Origin: Cellulomonas cellasea | GTDB lineage: Bacteria; Actinomycetota; Actinomycetes; Actinomycetales; Cellulomonadaceae | DNA length: 64,000 bases | Direction of reading: 5' to 3' | Assembly: GCF_030372105.1 (NCBI RefSeq) | Contig: NZ_JAUDBQ010000009.1 | Span: 1 to 64,000 of the forward strand | Shown here: in pieces, positions 35,472 to 44,794 of the stretch | How the letters are laid out: every line of letters starts with the position of its first letter | Position numbering within the stretch: the stretch's first letter is position 1 | Program-made: the position numbers and the translations under genes | Notes under the pieces: model-generated | Told to the model about the DNA's origin: nothing | Databases searched by the model: none | Seen by the model: the letters and a program-made list of their open reading frames with translations, nothing else

Positions 35472-37906
35472 GCCGTCACGACCTCCACATCGACGATGCG
35501 CGCGTCGGCGATCGTCACCGGGTGCGCCTCGCCGACGATGCGGACGGTCGCGCGCGGGGTCGCGGCGCCGGGGATCTCCGTCTTCTCGATCGGCTTCTCG
35601 CTGACGATGGCGCCGCCCGTGGACTCCTCGACGGCGACCTCCGCCGCGGAGGCCGACGCGTGCGAGCCGACCCACACCTCGACGTCGCCGGGCTCGACGA
35701 TCTTGACCATGCGGCGATCGGTGAACGCGAATCGGGTGGTGGGCACGCTGAACGTCACGCGCGCGGACTCGCCGGCCGCGAGCTCGACACGCGTGTAGCC
35801 GAGGAGCTGGACGACCGGACGGGCGATCGAGCCCAGCACGTCATGCCCGTACAGCTGCACGACGTCCGATCCGGCCACCGAGCCCGTGTTGGACACCGTC
35901 ACCGACGCCGCGAACGTGCCGTCGGACGCGACCTCGCCGTCGACGGCCAGGTCGGAGTACTGGAACGACGTGTACGACAGGCCGAAGCCGAAGGGCCGCA
36001 ACGGCGTCGGGTCGGTGGCCGTCACGTCGGACGGGCCGCCCAGGATCGGGTGCAGGTAGGAGTACGGCTGCGCGCCCGTGGAGCGCGGCATCGACACGGG
36101 CAGGCGCCCGGACGGGTTGACGGCGCCGGTGACGACGTCGGCGATGGCCAGGCCACCGCCCTCGCCGGGGAAGAACGCCTGCAGCACGGCGGCCGGGCGG
36201 GGCTGGTCGCCGTCGAGCGCCCAGCCGATGGCGTACGGGCGGCCGGTGAGCAGCACCATCACCACGGGCTTGCCGGTGGCGACCAGCGCCTCGACGAGCT
36301 CGCGCTGCACACCCGGCAGCTCGAGGGACTCCGAGTCGTTGCCCTCGCCCACGGTGCCGCGCCCGAACAGCCCGGCCTGATCGCCCACGACGACGACCGT
36401 CACGTCGGACGCGTTCGCGGCGTCGACGGCCGCCTGGAAGCCGGAGGTGTCGGCGCCCTCGACGGTGCAGCCCTCGGCGAAGACGACCTCCGGCTGCGCG
36501 ATCCCGGCTCCCGCGAAGGCACCGCCCTGGAACGCCTCGAGCACCGTCGGGATGGAGAACCCGATCTCGTGGTCAGGGTACTGCCCCAGCACGTGGTTCG
36601 CGAACGAGTAGCAGCCCTGCATGGCCTCGTGGCGGTGCGCGTTGGGGCCGACGACCGCGACACGCTGCGGCGCCGACTCCTGCCGGTTCAGCGGCAGCAC
36701 GCCGTCGTTAGCGACCAGCACCACGGACTCCTCGGCGAGGCGGCGCGCGATGGCCTGGTGGCGCGGGGAGTCGAGGTCGATCTGCGTGGGGGGCTCGTCC
36801 TCGAACGCGTCGGCGTCGAGCAGGCCAAGCTCCTCCTTCTGCCGCAGCGCGCGCAGCACGGCCCGGTCCACGTAGGCCTCGTCGAACTCGCCGGCGCGGA
36901 TGCGCTCCGCGAGCGGCTCGAGGTACGCGTCGCCGGTGGGCAGCTCGATGTCGATGCCGGCCTCGAGCGCCTGCGCGGCGGCCTCGCCACGATCGGCGGC
37001 GATGGCGTGCATGACCTGCAGGAACGCGACGGCGAAGTAGTCGGCGACCACGACCCCGTCGAAGCCGAGCCGGCCGCGCAGGATGTCGGTGAGGTACTCG
37101 GCGCTGGACGCGATGGGCACGCCGTCCACGTCGGTGTACGAGTTCATGACGGACTTCGCGCCGCCGTCGACGATCGCCATCTCGAAGGGAGGCATGAGGA
37201 TGTCTGCGATCTCACGGGGACCGGCGGACACGGGCGCGTGGTTGCGGCCGGCCTTCGAGTCGGAGTAGCCGATGAAGTGCTTGAGGGTGGCGTGCACGCC
37301 GGACTCCTGGAGGCCGCGCACGTAGGCGGTGCCCACCGTGCCGACCAGGTACGGGTCCTCGCCGATGCACTCCTCCACCCGGCCCCAGCGGGGGTCGCGG
37401 ACCACGTCGAGCACCGGGGCCAGGCCCTGGTGGACGCCGAGCTCGCGCATGGACTCGCCGATCACCGCGCCCATCTCGTAGACGAGCTCGGGGTCGAACG
37501 CCGCGCCCCACGCGAGGGGCGTCGGGAAGGTCGCCGCCTTCCACGCGGCGAGGCCCGTCAGGCACTCCTCGTGGACCAGCGCGGGGATGCCCAGGCGGGT
37601 CTCGCGCTTGAGCCGGCGCTGCTCGTTCCACAGCCAGGCCGCGCGCTCGACGGGCTCCACCGGGCGGGTGCCGTAGACCCGCGTGTAGTGGCCGAGCCCA
37701 TGCTCGGTGATCTCGGCGACCGCGTCGGAGCCCTTCTGGCTGGCCCCCATCTCGCCCTGCATCGGGGCCACCACGTTGCCACCCTGGTCGAGCCAGTAGC
37801 CCACGATCTGGGCGAGCTTCTCCTCGAGGGTCATCTGGGCGTGCAGGGCGCGCACGCGCTCCGACACCTCGGGCATCGACGGGATGGATGCGGGGTTCGC
37901 GGTCAC
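35468..37906 (-). CDS. GH3 beta-glycosidase (beta-xylosidase/beta-glucosidase type)
   Basis: 812 aa. Three-domain GH3: TIM-barrel with GLAPVLDVVRDPRWGRVEE and KHFIGYSDSKAGRNHAPVS, nucleophile Asp289 in GVVVADYFAV, alpha/beta sandwich (VAVVGPNAHRHEAMQGCYS, VVVVGDQAGLFGRG) and a C-terminal fibronectin III-like domain (YTSFQYSDLAV, SGDVEVWVG-like end GDVEVWVGSH). Cytoplasmic (no signal peptide). The order transporter-GH3-GH43 resembles Streptomyces bxl loci for xylobiose. GTG at 37906 behind AGGAG. Confidence 0.9.
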   Translation of the reverse strand: MTANPASIPSMPEVSERVRALHAQMTLEEKLAQIVGYWLDQGGNVVAPMQGEMGASQKGSDAVAEITEHGLGHYTRVYGTRPVEPVERAAWLWNEQRRLKRETRLGIPALVHEECLTGLAAWKAATFPTPLAWGAAFDPELVYEMGAVIGESMRELGVHQGLAPVLDVVRDPRWGRVEECIGEDPYLVGTVGTAYVRGLQESGVHATLKHFIGYSDSKAGRNHAPVSAGPREIADILMPPFEMAIVDGGAKSVMNSYTDVDGVPIASSAEYLTDILRGRLGFDGVVVADYFAVAFLQVMHAIAADRGEAAAQALEAGIDIELPTGDAYLEPLAERIRAGEFDEAYVDRAVLRALRQKEELGLLDADAFEDEPPTQIDLDSPRHQAIARRLAEESVVLVANDGVLPLNRQESAPQRVAVVGPNAHRHEAMQGCYSFANHVLGQYPDHEIGFSIPTVLEAFQGGAFAGAGIAQPEVVFAEGCTVEGADTSGFQAAVDAANASDVTVVVVGDQAGLFGRGTVGEGNDSESLELPGVQRELVEALVATGKPVVMVLLTGRPYAIGWALDGDQPRPAAVLQAFFPGEGGGLAIADVVTGAVNPSGRLPVSMPRSTGAQPYSYLHPILGGPSDVTATDPTPLRPFGFGLSYTSFQYSDLAVDGEVASDGTFAASVTVSNTGSVAGSDVVQLYGHDVLGSIARPVVQLLGYTRVELAAGESARVTFSVPTTRFAFTDRRMVKIVEPGDVEVWVGSHASASAAEVAVEESTGGAIVSEKPIEKTEIPGAATPRATVRIVGEAHPVTIADARIVDVEVVTA

Positions 37907-37997
37907 GGGGTCACTCCTAGTTACGCGGGTGTCATCGGGCAGCCCTGCCGCGAGGCTGCGGCAGGGCTGCCGAGGTGGTGCAGGGGGCGGGCTGCTG

Positions 37998-38894
37998 TCA
38001 GCCCTTGACGGCGCCTGTCAGGCCGCCGACGATCCGCCGCTCGAAGAGCGAGAAGAAGATCAGCGCGGGGATCATCGACAACGCCGTGAACGCGAGGACC
38101 CGGGCTGTGTCGACCGAGTATTGCGACGCGAACGACTGGACCCCGAGGGGCAGCGTGTACGACGACTCGTTGTTGAGCACGAACAGCGGCAGCATGTAGC
38201 TGTTCCAGGCGGAGATGAACGCCAGGATGCCCGTGGTCACGACGCCCGGCATCGACAGCGGGACGACCATCCGGAAGAAGAACCCGAGGCGGCTCGTGCC
38301 GTCGATGGACGCCGCCTCCTCGAGCTCCTTGGGGATCGCCTGCAGGAACGGCACCAGGATGATGATCGTGGTCGGCAGGGCGAAGGCGATCTGCGGCAGG
38401 ATGATGCCCGCCAAGTTGTTCGTCAGGCCCAGGTTCTTGATGAGGATGTACAGCGGCGTGATGGCCACCGTCATCGGGAACATCAGACCCGCCGCGAACA
38501 GCGAGTACATCGCGCCACGGCCCACGAAGTTGTAGCGAGCGAGCACGTAGCTGGCCATCACGCCCAGCGTCACGACGCCCAGAGTCGTGCAGATCGCGGA
38601 GATCGCCGAGTTGCCGATCTGCTGCCAGAACACCGAGCTCCGCAGCACGTCGACGTAGTTGCCGATCTGCCACGGGCTGGGGAAGCCGGACGGGTCGGCG
38701 GTGATCTGCGCGTTCGTCCGGAAGCCGCCGATGATGATGTAGAGGACCGGGGCGATGCACAGGCCCACGAACGCGTACGCGATGACGTAGGTCATCGGGC
38801 CGGCGCGGCCGATCCTCGACTTCTTGACGTTGCCCGACTTCTTGCCCGACCGGCGGGCGGTCGCGGTGGCCGGAGCGGTGATCGTCGTCATCAC
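37998..38894 (-). CDS. Carbohydrate ABC transporter permease (MalG type)
   Basis: 298 aa, six membrane segments. The EAA loop that contacts the ATPase is EEAASIDGTSRLGFFFRMVVPLS. The C-terminal SLFERRIVGGLTGAVKG is typical of MalG/LacG permeases. ATG at 38894 overlaps the MalF-type stop. No ATPase gene follows, so energy must come from a shared MsiK-like ATPase encoded elsewhere. Confidence 0.93.
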   Translation of the reverse strand: MMTTITAPATATARRSGKKSGNVKKSRIGRAGPMTYVIAYAFVGLCIAPVLYIIIGGFRTNAQITADPSGFPSPWQIGNYVDVLRSSVFWQQIGNSAISAICTTLGVVTLGVMASYVLARYNFVGRGAMYSLFAAGLMFPMTVAITPLYILIKNLGLTNNLAGIILPQIAFALPTTIIILVPFLQAIPKELEEAASIDGTSRLGFFFRMVVPLSMPGVVTTGILAFISAWNSYMLPLFVLNNESSYTLPLGVQSFASQYSVDTARVLAFTALSMIPALIFFSLFERRIVGGLTGAVKG

Positions 38895-39916
38895 TTCTTC
38901 CCTTCGGTGAGCGCGCCCTCGGTGTCCCGCCGGAGCACGTACCGCTGGTACACCAGCGCGATGATGAGCGAGATCAGGAACAGCACGACGGCGACCGCGT
39001 TGCCGTAGCCGTAGTTGCCGGCGTTACGGCCGTTGGCGACCATGTACGTCGCCATCGTCGAGGTGCCGGCCGTGGAGGCCACGTACTGGCCCCAGATGAT
39101 GTAGACGAGGTCGAAGAGCTGCAATGAGCCGATGATCGACAGGAACGCCCAGATCCGCATGGTCGGGCCGAGCAGCGGCAGCGTGATGCTGCGCTGCATC
39201 TGCCAGTAGGAGGCGCCGTCGATCGACGCGGCCTCGTACAGCTCCTCGGGGATGGACTGCAGCCCCGCGAGGAAGAGGATCACGGCGAAGCCGACGTACT
39301 TCCAGCTGATGATGATCAGCAGCGACCAGATGGCCACATCCGGGTCGGAGAGCCAGTCGACCGCCCAGTCCGGCAGGCCGATCTTGGCCAGCAGGTCGTT
39401 CACCGCGCCGGTGGTCTGGAGCATGAGGCCCCAGCCGGTGCCGACGATGACCTCGGAGACCACGTACGGCACGAAGATCATCACGCGGATGAACGAGCGC
39501 CCGCGCATCTTCTGGTTGAGCAGCAGCGCCAGCACGATCGCCGCGGGGCCCTGGATCACCAGGGACATCACCACGATGAAGCCGTTGTGCATCAGCGCTT
39601 CGTGGAACGCGGTGTCCCGGAAGATGACCAGGTAGTTCTCGAATCCGACGAAGTCGGTCGGGACGCCGTAGCCCTTCCACTTGAAGAAGCCGTAGTACGC
39701 GGCCATCACCACGGGGAAGATCACGAACATCAGGAACATGACGATCGCGGGCCCGGAGAGGAGCGCGATCTCCATGCGCTTGCGCCAGTCTGCGCCTCCG
39801 CGTCGTCCGGTCCGGCGGGCCGGGGACGGCGCCGTGATGGCGCCGCCCCCTGCCGCCGAGCGACCCCGGGGCGGAGTCTGGGTGGCTAGCGAGGTCTCGC
39901 CCTGGGAGTCACTCAT
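38891..39916 (-). CDS. Carbohydrate ABC transporter permease (MalF type)
   Basis: 341 aa. A basic, Pro/Gly-rich cytoplasmic N-terminus (about 45 residues), then six membrane segments and the EAA loop YEAASIDGASYWQMQRSITL. Partner of the MalG-type permease encoded downstream with a 4-base overlap. ATG at 39916, eight bases after the binding-protein stop. Confidence 0.93.
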   Translation of the reverse strand: MSDSQGETSLATQTPPRGRSAAGGGAITAPSPARRTGRRGGADWRKRMEIALLSGPAIVMFLMFVIFPVVMAAYYGFFKWKGYGVPTDFVGFENYLVIFRDTAFHEALMHNGFIVVMSLVIQGPAAIVLALLLNQKMRGRSFIRVMIFVPYVVSEVIVGTGWGLMLQTTGAVNDLLAKIGLPDWAVDWLSDPDVAIWSLLIIISWKYVGFAVILFLAGLQSIPEELYEAASIDGASYWQMQRSITLPLLGPTMRIWAFLSIIGSLQLFDLVYIIWGQYVASTAGTSTMATYMVANGRNAGNYGYGNAVAVVLFLISLIIALVYQRYVLRRDTEGALTEGKK

Positions 39917-39923
39917 GGTTCCG

Positions 39924-41222
39924 CTACTCCTTGGCCGCGGCGTCGGTCAGTGACTTGACGATGCCGGCGGCGTCACCCTTGCCCGCGAGCATGTCGACGA
40001 CACCGGAGTTGAGGGCGTTGCCGATGTTCTGGCCGAACGTGGTGTCCATCCAGATCTCGACGTACGGCGCCTCGTTGTAGGCCTCGAGGATCGACTGGAG
40101 GGCCGGGTCGGTCACGACGCCCTGGGCCTCCTTGCTAGCCGGCAGGGTGTGGAACGCCGTCGCGTAGCCCTCCTGGTACTCCTTCTGCATGAAGAAGTTG
40201 AGGAAGTCGGCGCACTCCTTGGGAGCGTCGGCCGAGCAGGAGAAGCCGTCGACGCCGCCCATCATCGCGCCGGGCTCACCCTTGCCGCCCTCGAGCTCGG
40301 GGAACGGGAACCAGCCGAGGTCGGCCAGCGGCTGCTCGTCCGGGGTGAGGGAGGCGATGACGCCGGTGTTCCAGGCGCCCATGAGCTCCATGCCCGCCTT
40401 GTGGTTGGCGATGAGGCCCGCGGACGAGCCGGCGCCCTGCTGAGCGGACGTCGTGAGGAAGCCGTTGTTGAACGGGTTCGTCCCGGCGAACTCCTCGAGG
40501 TCCTCGCCCGCCTTGCTCCAGCACTCGTCGTCGAAGTTCATCGTCGAGCCGGCCTCGGTGATGGTGTCCTGCGAGCACTCGCGCAGCGCGAAGAAGTAGT
40601 ACCAGTGCGCTGCGGGCCACGCGTCCTTGGCGCCGAGGGCGATCGGGTCGACGCCCGAGGCCTTGAGCGCGGTCACCGCGTCGTTGAGCTCGTCCATGGT
40701 CGTGGGGGTCGACGTGATGCCGGCCGCCGCGAACAGGTCCTTGCTGTAGTAGATGCCGCCGGGGAGGACCGCCGTCGGCATGCCGTAGATCTTGCCGTCG
40801 ACGGTGAACGCGCTGAACGCGCCCTCGCCGCCGAGGGCCGACATCGTGGCGTCGTCGATGGCGTCGGTGAGGTCCATGACCTGGCCGGCCTCGACCACGT
40901 CGGCGAGCTTGCCGCCGCCGCGGGCCATGAAGATGTCCGGGGCGTCGCCAGAGTTGAGGGCGGTCTGGAGCTTGCCGTCCATGTCCTCGTTCTGGATGGC
41001 CTGGATCTCGATGGTGACGCCGGGGTTGGCCGCCTCGAAGTCGGCGACGGTGTCCTCCCAGAAGGCCTTGCCCTCGCCGGTGGTGGAGTTGTGCCAGAAG
41101 GTCATGGCCGTGGAGCCGTCACTGGACCCGCTAGCGTCGCCGCCGGCACAGCCGGCGGCCAGGAGCGCGATCGTGGCGCTCAGCGCGACAGTGCCCGCCG
41201 CGCCGCGAAACTTCCTCGTCAT
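39924..41222 (-). CDS. Sugar-binding lipoprotein of an ABC transporter
   Basis: 432 aa. The signal peptide ends in lipobox LLAAGCAGG (Cys near 25), followed by a Ser/Gly linker and a cluster-B-type extracellular solute-binding fold: MTFWHNSTTGEGKAFWEDTV, ANPGVTIEIQAIQNED, WYYFFALREC. With GH3 and GH43 downstream, xylo-oligosaccharides are the best guess. First gene of the operon; leader of about 50 bases from the promoter described separately. Confidence 0.92.
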   Translation of the reverse strand: MTRKFRGAAGTVALSATIALLAAGCAGGDASGSSDGSTAMTFWHNSTTGEGKAFWEDTVADFEAANPGVTIEIQAIQNEDMDGKLQTALNSGDAPDIFMARGGGKLADVVEAGQVMDLTDAIDDATMSALGGEGAFSAFTVDGKIYGMPTAVLPGGIYYSKDLFAAAGITSTPTTMDELNDAVTALKASGVDPIALGAKDAWPAAHWYYFFALRECSQDTITEAGSTMNFDDECWSKAGEDLEEFAGTNPFNNGFLTTSAQQGAGSSAGLIANHKAGMELMGAWNTGVIASLTPDEQPLADLGWFPFPELEGGKGEPGAMMGGVDGFSCSADAPKECADFLNFFMQKEYQEGYATAFHTLPASKEAQGVVTDPALQSILEAYNEAPYVEIWMDTTFGQNIGNALNSGVVDMLAGKGDAAGIVKSLTDAAAKE

Positions 41223-41273
41223 CGTGGATTCCTTGTCATCTTTGACTACTCGGCAGTTCGCCTGCCGCGCTCA

Positions 41274-41302
41274 GTTGTACGCGTGCACCCTGGGAGTGTC
41301 AA
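41274..41302 (-). promoter_or_regulatory. Strong sigma-70-type promoter of the sugar-uptake operon
   Basis: On the minus strand, consensus -35 TTGACA (41297-41302), exactly 17 bases, then -10 TACAAC (41274-41279). The predicted start is about 45 bases before the binding-protein ATG. It is the best promoter match in the window. Confidence 0.8.
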
Positions 41303-41303
41303 A

Positions 41304-41329
41304 CGATATCGATACCGTTATCGAAATCG
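41304..41329. promoter_or_regulatory. LacI-type operator abutting the -35 box
   Basis: Inverted repeat CGATATCGATA (41304-41314), spacer CCGT, TATCGAAATCG (41319-41329): 10 of 11 positions pair. An AT-richer dyad directly upstream of the -35 box is typical for a sugar-responsive LacI/ROK regulator; no such regulator gene is in the window. Confidence 0.7.
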
Positions 41330-41516
41330 TGACCTGCGGGCACGTGTCAGCACCGTCGGTCGTTTTTGCCCATGACAAAGGGGTTGTTGCGGTACGAACC
41401 GGGCTCGCCAGACGGCGCCCAAGTAGGAGGAATCCCACAAACAGGAGGTAACGGGTCAACCACATCTCCCTGGGAGTGGGCGACCCGGCGCCTGGAGGCC
41501 GCGGCGGCCGGAATGA
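41330..41516. other. Intergenic stretch without a gene I can support
   Basis: Between the operator of the sugar operon and the terminator of the ugp-like operon (gene-free interval 41223-41630). It holds two Shine-Dalgarno-like strings on the plus strand (GTAGGAGGAATCC and CAGGAGGTAACGG near 41422-41455), but no start codon with coding-like sequence follows either one. Confidence 0.5.
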
Positions 41517-41561
41517 GAGCGGGGCGCGGGCCCGGCCACCGGCCAGTCCCGCGCCCCGCTC
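41517..41561. terminator. Long GC hairpin, probable terminator of the ugp-like operon
   Basis: Perfect 14-bp inverted repeat: 41517-41530 (GAGCGGGGCGCGGG) with 41548-41561, loop of 17. It lies about 70 bases after the phosphodiesterase stop on the minus strand. There is no U-run, as is common for actinobacterial terminators; it may work in both directions. Confidence 0.7.
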
Positions 41562-41630
41562 ACTTGCTCCCACCTGATGTCAGGGTCTCCACCGCTGCAC
41601 CTGCCACCAGGGTCCTGCGCTCTGTCGCGG

Positions 41631-42380
41631 CTAGGCCGCCATCGCCCTGACGGGCCGCCCGGCGAGCCAGCCCGCCAACCGGTCCGGGCGGTCGGTGATG
41701 ATCGCGTCAACCCCCGCGGCCGTCGCCGCAGCCCATTGCTCGGGCTCGTTGAGCGTCCACACCATGACCACCACGCCCGCCTCGCGGAGCTCGTCCACCA
41801 GGCCCGGATGGTCGCGCAGCAACTGCCCGTGCGGGTTGCACGCCACCACGTCGAGCCCGCGGCACAGGCCGATCAGGTCGTCATGGAGCTCCGCGATCAG
41901 CAGCCCCCGCCGCAGCGACGGGGCCGCCTCCCGCAGGGCCGCGACCGTGCCCGGCCAGAAGCTCTGCGCGATGGTGCGCGAGCCCAGGCCGGCGGCGGCC
42001 ACCGCCTGCGTCACCGGGCGGACCTGCTCGGCGGTCCACTCCCCCTTGACCTCCAGCAGCAGGTCGAGGCCCGGGCGCTCGAGCATCAGGCCCAGCACCT
42101 CGTCGAACGTCGGCACCCGGTGCCCCGCGAACACCGGCGAGAACCATGACCCGGCGTCCAGCCCGCGCACCTCGTCAGCGGTCATCGAGCGCACCTCGCC
42201 CGCGCCGTCGGTGGTCGCGTCGACGGTGTCGTCGTGGATCACCACGACCTGGCCGTCGGCGGTGAGCTGCACGTCGATCTCGATCGCGTGGGCGCCCGCA
42301 CGCCACGCCGCCTCGAAGGCCGCGAGCGTGTTCTGCGGCGCCACCGAGGAGTTGCCCCGATGCCCGATCACGACGGTCAC
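41631..42380 (-). CDS. Glycerophosphodiester phosphodiesterase
   Basis: 249 aa. GDPD TIM barrel: IGHRGNSSVAPQNTLAAF (catalytic His and Arg), AIEIDVQLTADGQVVVIHDD (Glu/Asp metal ligands and second His), LEVKGEW, and the C-terminal VWTLNEPEQW and DAIITDRPDRL. It hydrolyses glycerophosphodiesters to an alcohol and glycerol-3-phosphate (UgpQ role). The GTG at 42380 overlaps the binding-protein stop as GTGA, so the enzyme is coupled to the transporter. Confidence 0.93.
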   Translation of the reverse strand: MTVVIGHRGNSSVAPQNTLAAFEAAWRAGAHAIEIDVQLTADGQVVVIHDDTVDATTDGAGEVRSMTADEVRGLDAGSWFSPVFAGHRVPTFDEVLGLMLERPGLDLLLEVKGEWTAEQVRPVTQAVAAAGLGSRTIAQSFWPGTVAALREAAPSLRRGLLIAELHDDLIGLCRGLDVVACNPHGQLLRDHPGLVDELREAGVVVMVWTLNEPEQWAAATAAGVDAIITDRPDRLAGWLAGRPVRAMAA

Positions 42381-43747
42381 AGGTACGGCTCCACGTTCTC
42401 GCGGTACGCCGTCTCGAGCTGCGGGGTGATGCCCTCGAACGCCGTCTGCGGGTCCACGCCCTTGAGCACGATCTGCTCGATCGCCTCGGTGAGGATCTGG
42501 TCCGCGCCCGGCACGAACACCCGGATCCAGTCCTGCGAGCGGGCGCGGTCGGCGAGCTGGTCCACCGCCGTGCGGAACTGCGGGGTCGCCGCGTAGACCG
42601 CCTTCATGTCCGCGGACTCCACCGCCGACGTCCGCACCGGCATGTACCCGGTGTTCTGCGAGAAGTACGCCGTGGAGTCCGTGGACGTCAGGAACTTCAG
42701 GAACGTCGCCGCCGCGAGCTGGTTCTCCACCGGGCGCGACGACGGGATCGCCAGGCCGGTGCCGCCGGTGGGCGTGCCACCGCCGTCCGGGCCCTCGGGC
42801 AGGTACGCCGTGCCGACCTCGAAGGACGCCGCGTCGAGGATGCCCTTGAGGCTGCCCGTCGAGCCGATCGTCGCGGCCACCACCCCCGCCGAGAAGTCCG
42901 CGTTCGCATCCGTCGAGACGGTCGCGACCTTGCTCCCGTGGAACAGGTCCCGCAGGAACTCGCCGGCCTCGAGCGCCTCTGGGGAGGTCAGCGTCGTGTC
43001 CCATCCGTCGGAGTACTCGCCGCCGTGGCCCCAGATCATGTTCTCGAACCACCACGCCGCCCAGGACGTGCCGGTCGCCAGGCCCAGCGGCGCGCTGTCC
43101 GCGGGCACCTGCGCGTCGAGCTGGGCGCCCCACTGCGCGAACTCGGCCCACGTCTCCGGGCCGCGGTCCGGCAGCCCGGCGGCCGCCCACATGTCCTTGT
43201 TGTAGTAGAAGAGCGGCGTCGAGCGGGCATACGGGGCCGCCCAGTGGGCGCCGTCGTACTCGTAGTCGCCGTACAGCGCCGGGTTGAAGTCCGCCGCGTC
43301 GGCGTCGATCGCCTCGAAGACCTCGTCGAGGGCCAGGATCTGGTCGTTCAGGTGGTACCGGAACCACCACACGTCCGACGCGATGACGAGGTCCGGCAGC
43401 TCGGACGTCTGCGAGGCCGCCTGGAAGCGCTGCGCCACCTCGTCGTAGTTGGCGCCCGCCGTCACGAGCTTGACGGTGATGTCGGGGTTCTCCGCCTCGA
43501 ACCGGCGGATGAGCTCCTCCTCGACCTTCTGGGAGGAGCCGGGGTGGTTGCTCCACCACGTGATCTCGCTGGCGGGGGTCACGTCGGACCAGTCGACCGA
43601 GTCGGCCGACGTCGTCCCGGCCGCCTCAGCCTGGATGCCCACGGTCGGCGTGGAGCAGGCCGCAGTCAGCGTCAGGGCGCCGGCAGCCGCCAGCGCGCCG
43701 AGGATGAGGGCAGGCCGACGACGCCGGCGCGCGAGGGGTTCGAACAC
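42377..43747 (-). CDS. Ugp-like ABC substrate-binding lipoprotein
   Basis: 456 aa. Signal peptide with lipobox LTAAC (Cys about residue 31). Solute-binding fold of UgpB type: ITWWSNHPGSSQKVEEELIR, FEAENPDITVKLV, DLVIASDVWWFRYHLND, and FLKFLTSTDSTAYFSQNTGY (two parts). The coupling with a glycerophosphodiesterase gene indicates sn-glycerol-3-phosphate or glycerophosphodiesters as ligand. ATG at 43747. Confidence 0.88.
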   Translation of the reverse strand: MFEPLARRRRRPALILGALAAAGALTLTAACSTPTVGIQAEAAGTTSADSVDWSDVTPASEITWWSNHPGSSQKVEEELIRRFEAENPDITVKLVTAGANYDEVAQRFQAASQTSELPDLVIASDVWWFRYHLNDQILALDEVFEAIDADAADFNPALYGDYEYDGAHWAAPYARSTPLFYYNKDMWAAAGLPDRGPETWAEFAQWGAQLDAQVPADSAPLGLATGTSWAAWWFENMIWGHGGEYSDGWDTTLTSPEALEAGEFLRDLFHGSKVATVSTDANADFSAGVVAATIGSTGSLKGILDAASFEVGTAYLPEGPDGGGTPTGGTGLAIPSSRPVENQLAAATFLKFLTSTDSTAYFSQNTGYMPVRTSAVESADMKAVYAATPQFRTAVDQLADRARSQDWIRVFVPGADQILTEAIEQIVLKGVDPQTAFEGITPQLETAYRENVEPYL

Positions 43748-43819
43748 GGGATTCTCCTAGGGGTGGGAGGTCGCACGGTGCTGCGGTCGCAGCCCGGACG
43801 TGTGAGGGGGCGCGTCACA

Positions 43820-44794
43820 TCAGCCGGTGACGGCGCCGGCGGTGAGGCCGGCCACGAGGCGGCGCTGCAACACCAGGAACAGCAGCAGGACGGGCAGCGT
43901 CACCACGACGGTGGCCGCCAGCAGCACGCCCCAGTTGCTCATCCCGTCGATGTTCTGCAGCAGGGTCAGGCCCACGGGCAGCGTCATCTTCTGCGCGTCG
44001 TCGACCACCAGGAACGGCCACAGGTAGTCGTTCCACTCGGTGACCACGGACACCAGCCCGACAGCCGCCAGCGTGGGCGTGGACATCGGCAGCACCACCT
44101 GCCAGAGCCGCCGCAGATGCCCCGCGCCATCGAGCTCGGCCGCCTCCAGCACCGACGCGGGCAGCGACAGGAAGTGCTGGCGGAACAGGAACGTCCCGAA
44201 CGCGCTGGCCAGGCCCGGCACGAGGATGCCCTGGTACGTGTTCAGCCAGCCCAGGCTCGCGACGAACGTGTAGTTGGGGATGATCGTGATCTGCGGCGGG
44301 ATCATCAGCGTCGCCAGCACCAGCAGGAACACCGCCCGCTTGAACGGCACGTCGAGGAAGACGAGCGCGTACGCGCAGCACAGCCCGAGCAGCACCTTGA
44401 GCCCGGCGCCGGCGATCGTCAGGCCCACGCTGTTGAGCAGCAGCCGGCCCAGCGGGATCGTCTCGGCGGCCTGGGCGTAGTTCGACAGGTCGAACGATCC
44501 GGGCAGCCACTGCAACGGCAGCCGGTACAGCTCGTCGGGCATCTTCAGGCTGGCCAGGCCCATCCACAGCAGCGGGGCGCCGATCACGACGGTCGCGGCG
44601 ATCATCGCCAGGTAGCCGCCCGCGTCGAGCAGGCGCGGGCCGGAGGAGCGGCGGCCAGGCGGGGTGGGCTTGATGGCCGATGGCGTGCGGCGGGGTGGAA
44701 CCCGGGTGGCGTCCGGGTCGATCACCGGGGCGGCATCGGGGCGCGTGTCGCGCACCACGACGTCGGCGACCGGGCGAGGGGCGATCGTGGTCAT
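43820..44794 (-). CDS. Ugp-like ABC permease (MalG/UgpE type)
   Basis: 324 aa. About 60 cytoplasmic residues rich in Pro/Arg, then six membrane segments; EAA loop LEAAELDGAGHLRRLWQVVL, C-terminal RRLVAGLTAGAVTG. The ATG at 44794 overlaps the UgpA-type stop as ATGA. The long frame upstream is not permease-like and is the shadow of the neighbouring gene. Confidence 0.92.
   Translation of the reverse strand: MTTIAPRPVADVVVRDTRPDAAPVIDPDATRVPPRRTPSAIKPTPPGRRSSGPRLLDAGGYLAMIAATVVIGAPLLWMGLASLKMPDELYRLPLQWLPGSFDLSNYAQAAETIPLGRLLLNSVGLTIAGAGLKVLLGLCCAYALVFLDVPFKRAVFLLVLATLMIPPQITIIPNYTFVASLGWLNTYQGILVPGLASAFGTFLFRQHFLSLPASVLEAAELDGAGHLRRLWQVVLPMSTPTLAAVGLVSVVTEWNDYLWPFLVVDDAQKMTLPVGLTLLQNIDGMSNWGVLLAATVVVTLPVLLLFLVLQRRLVAGLTAGAVTG

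Noticed and set aside
35522-38008. 828-codon open frame on the plus strand
   Set aside because: Exact antisense of GH3/GH43; Arg/His/Gly-rich shadow typical of high-GC genes.
41366-41650. 94-codon plus-strand frame near the LacI-type operator
   Set aside because: Crosses the GC terminator hairpin; no ribosome-binding site at the ATG; composition not coding-like.
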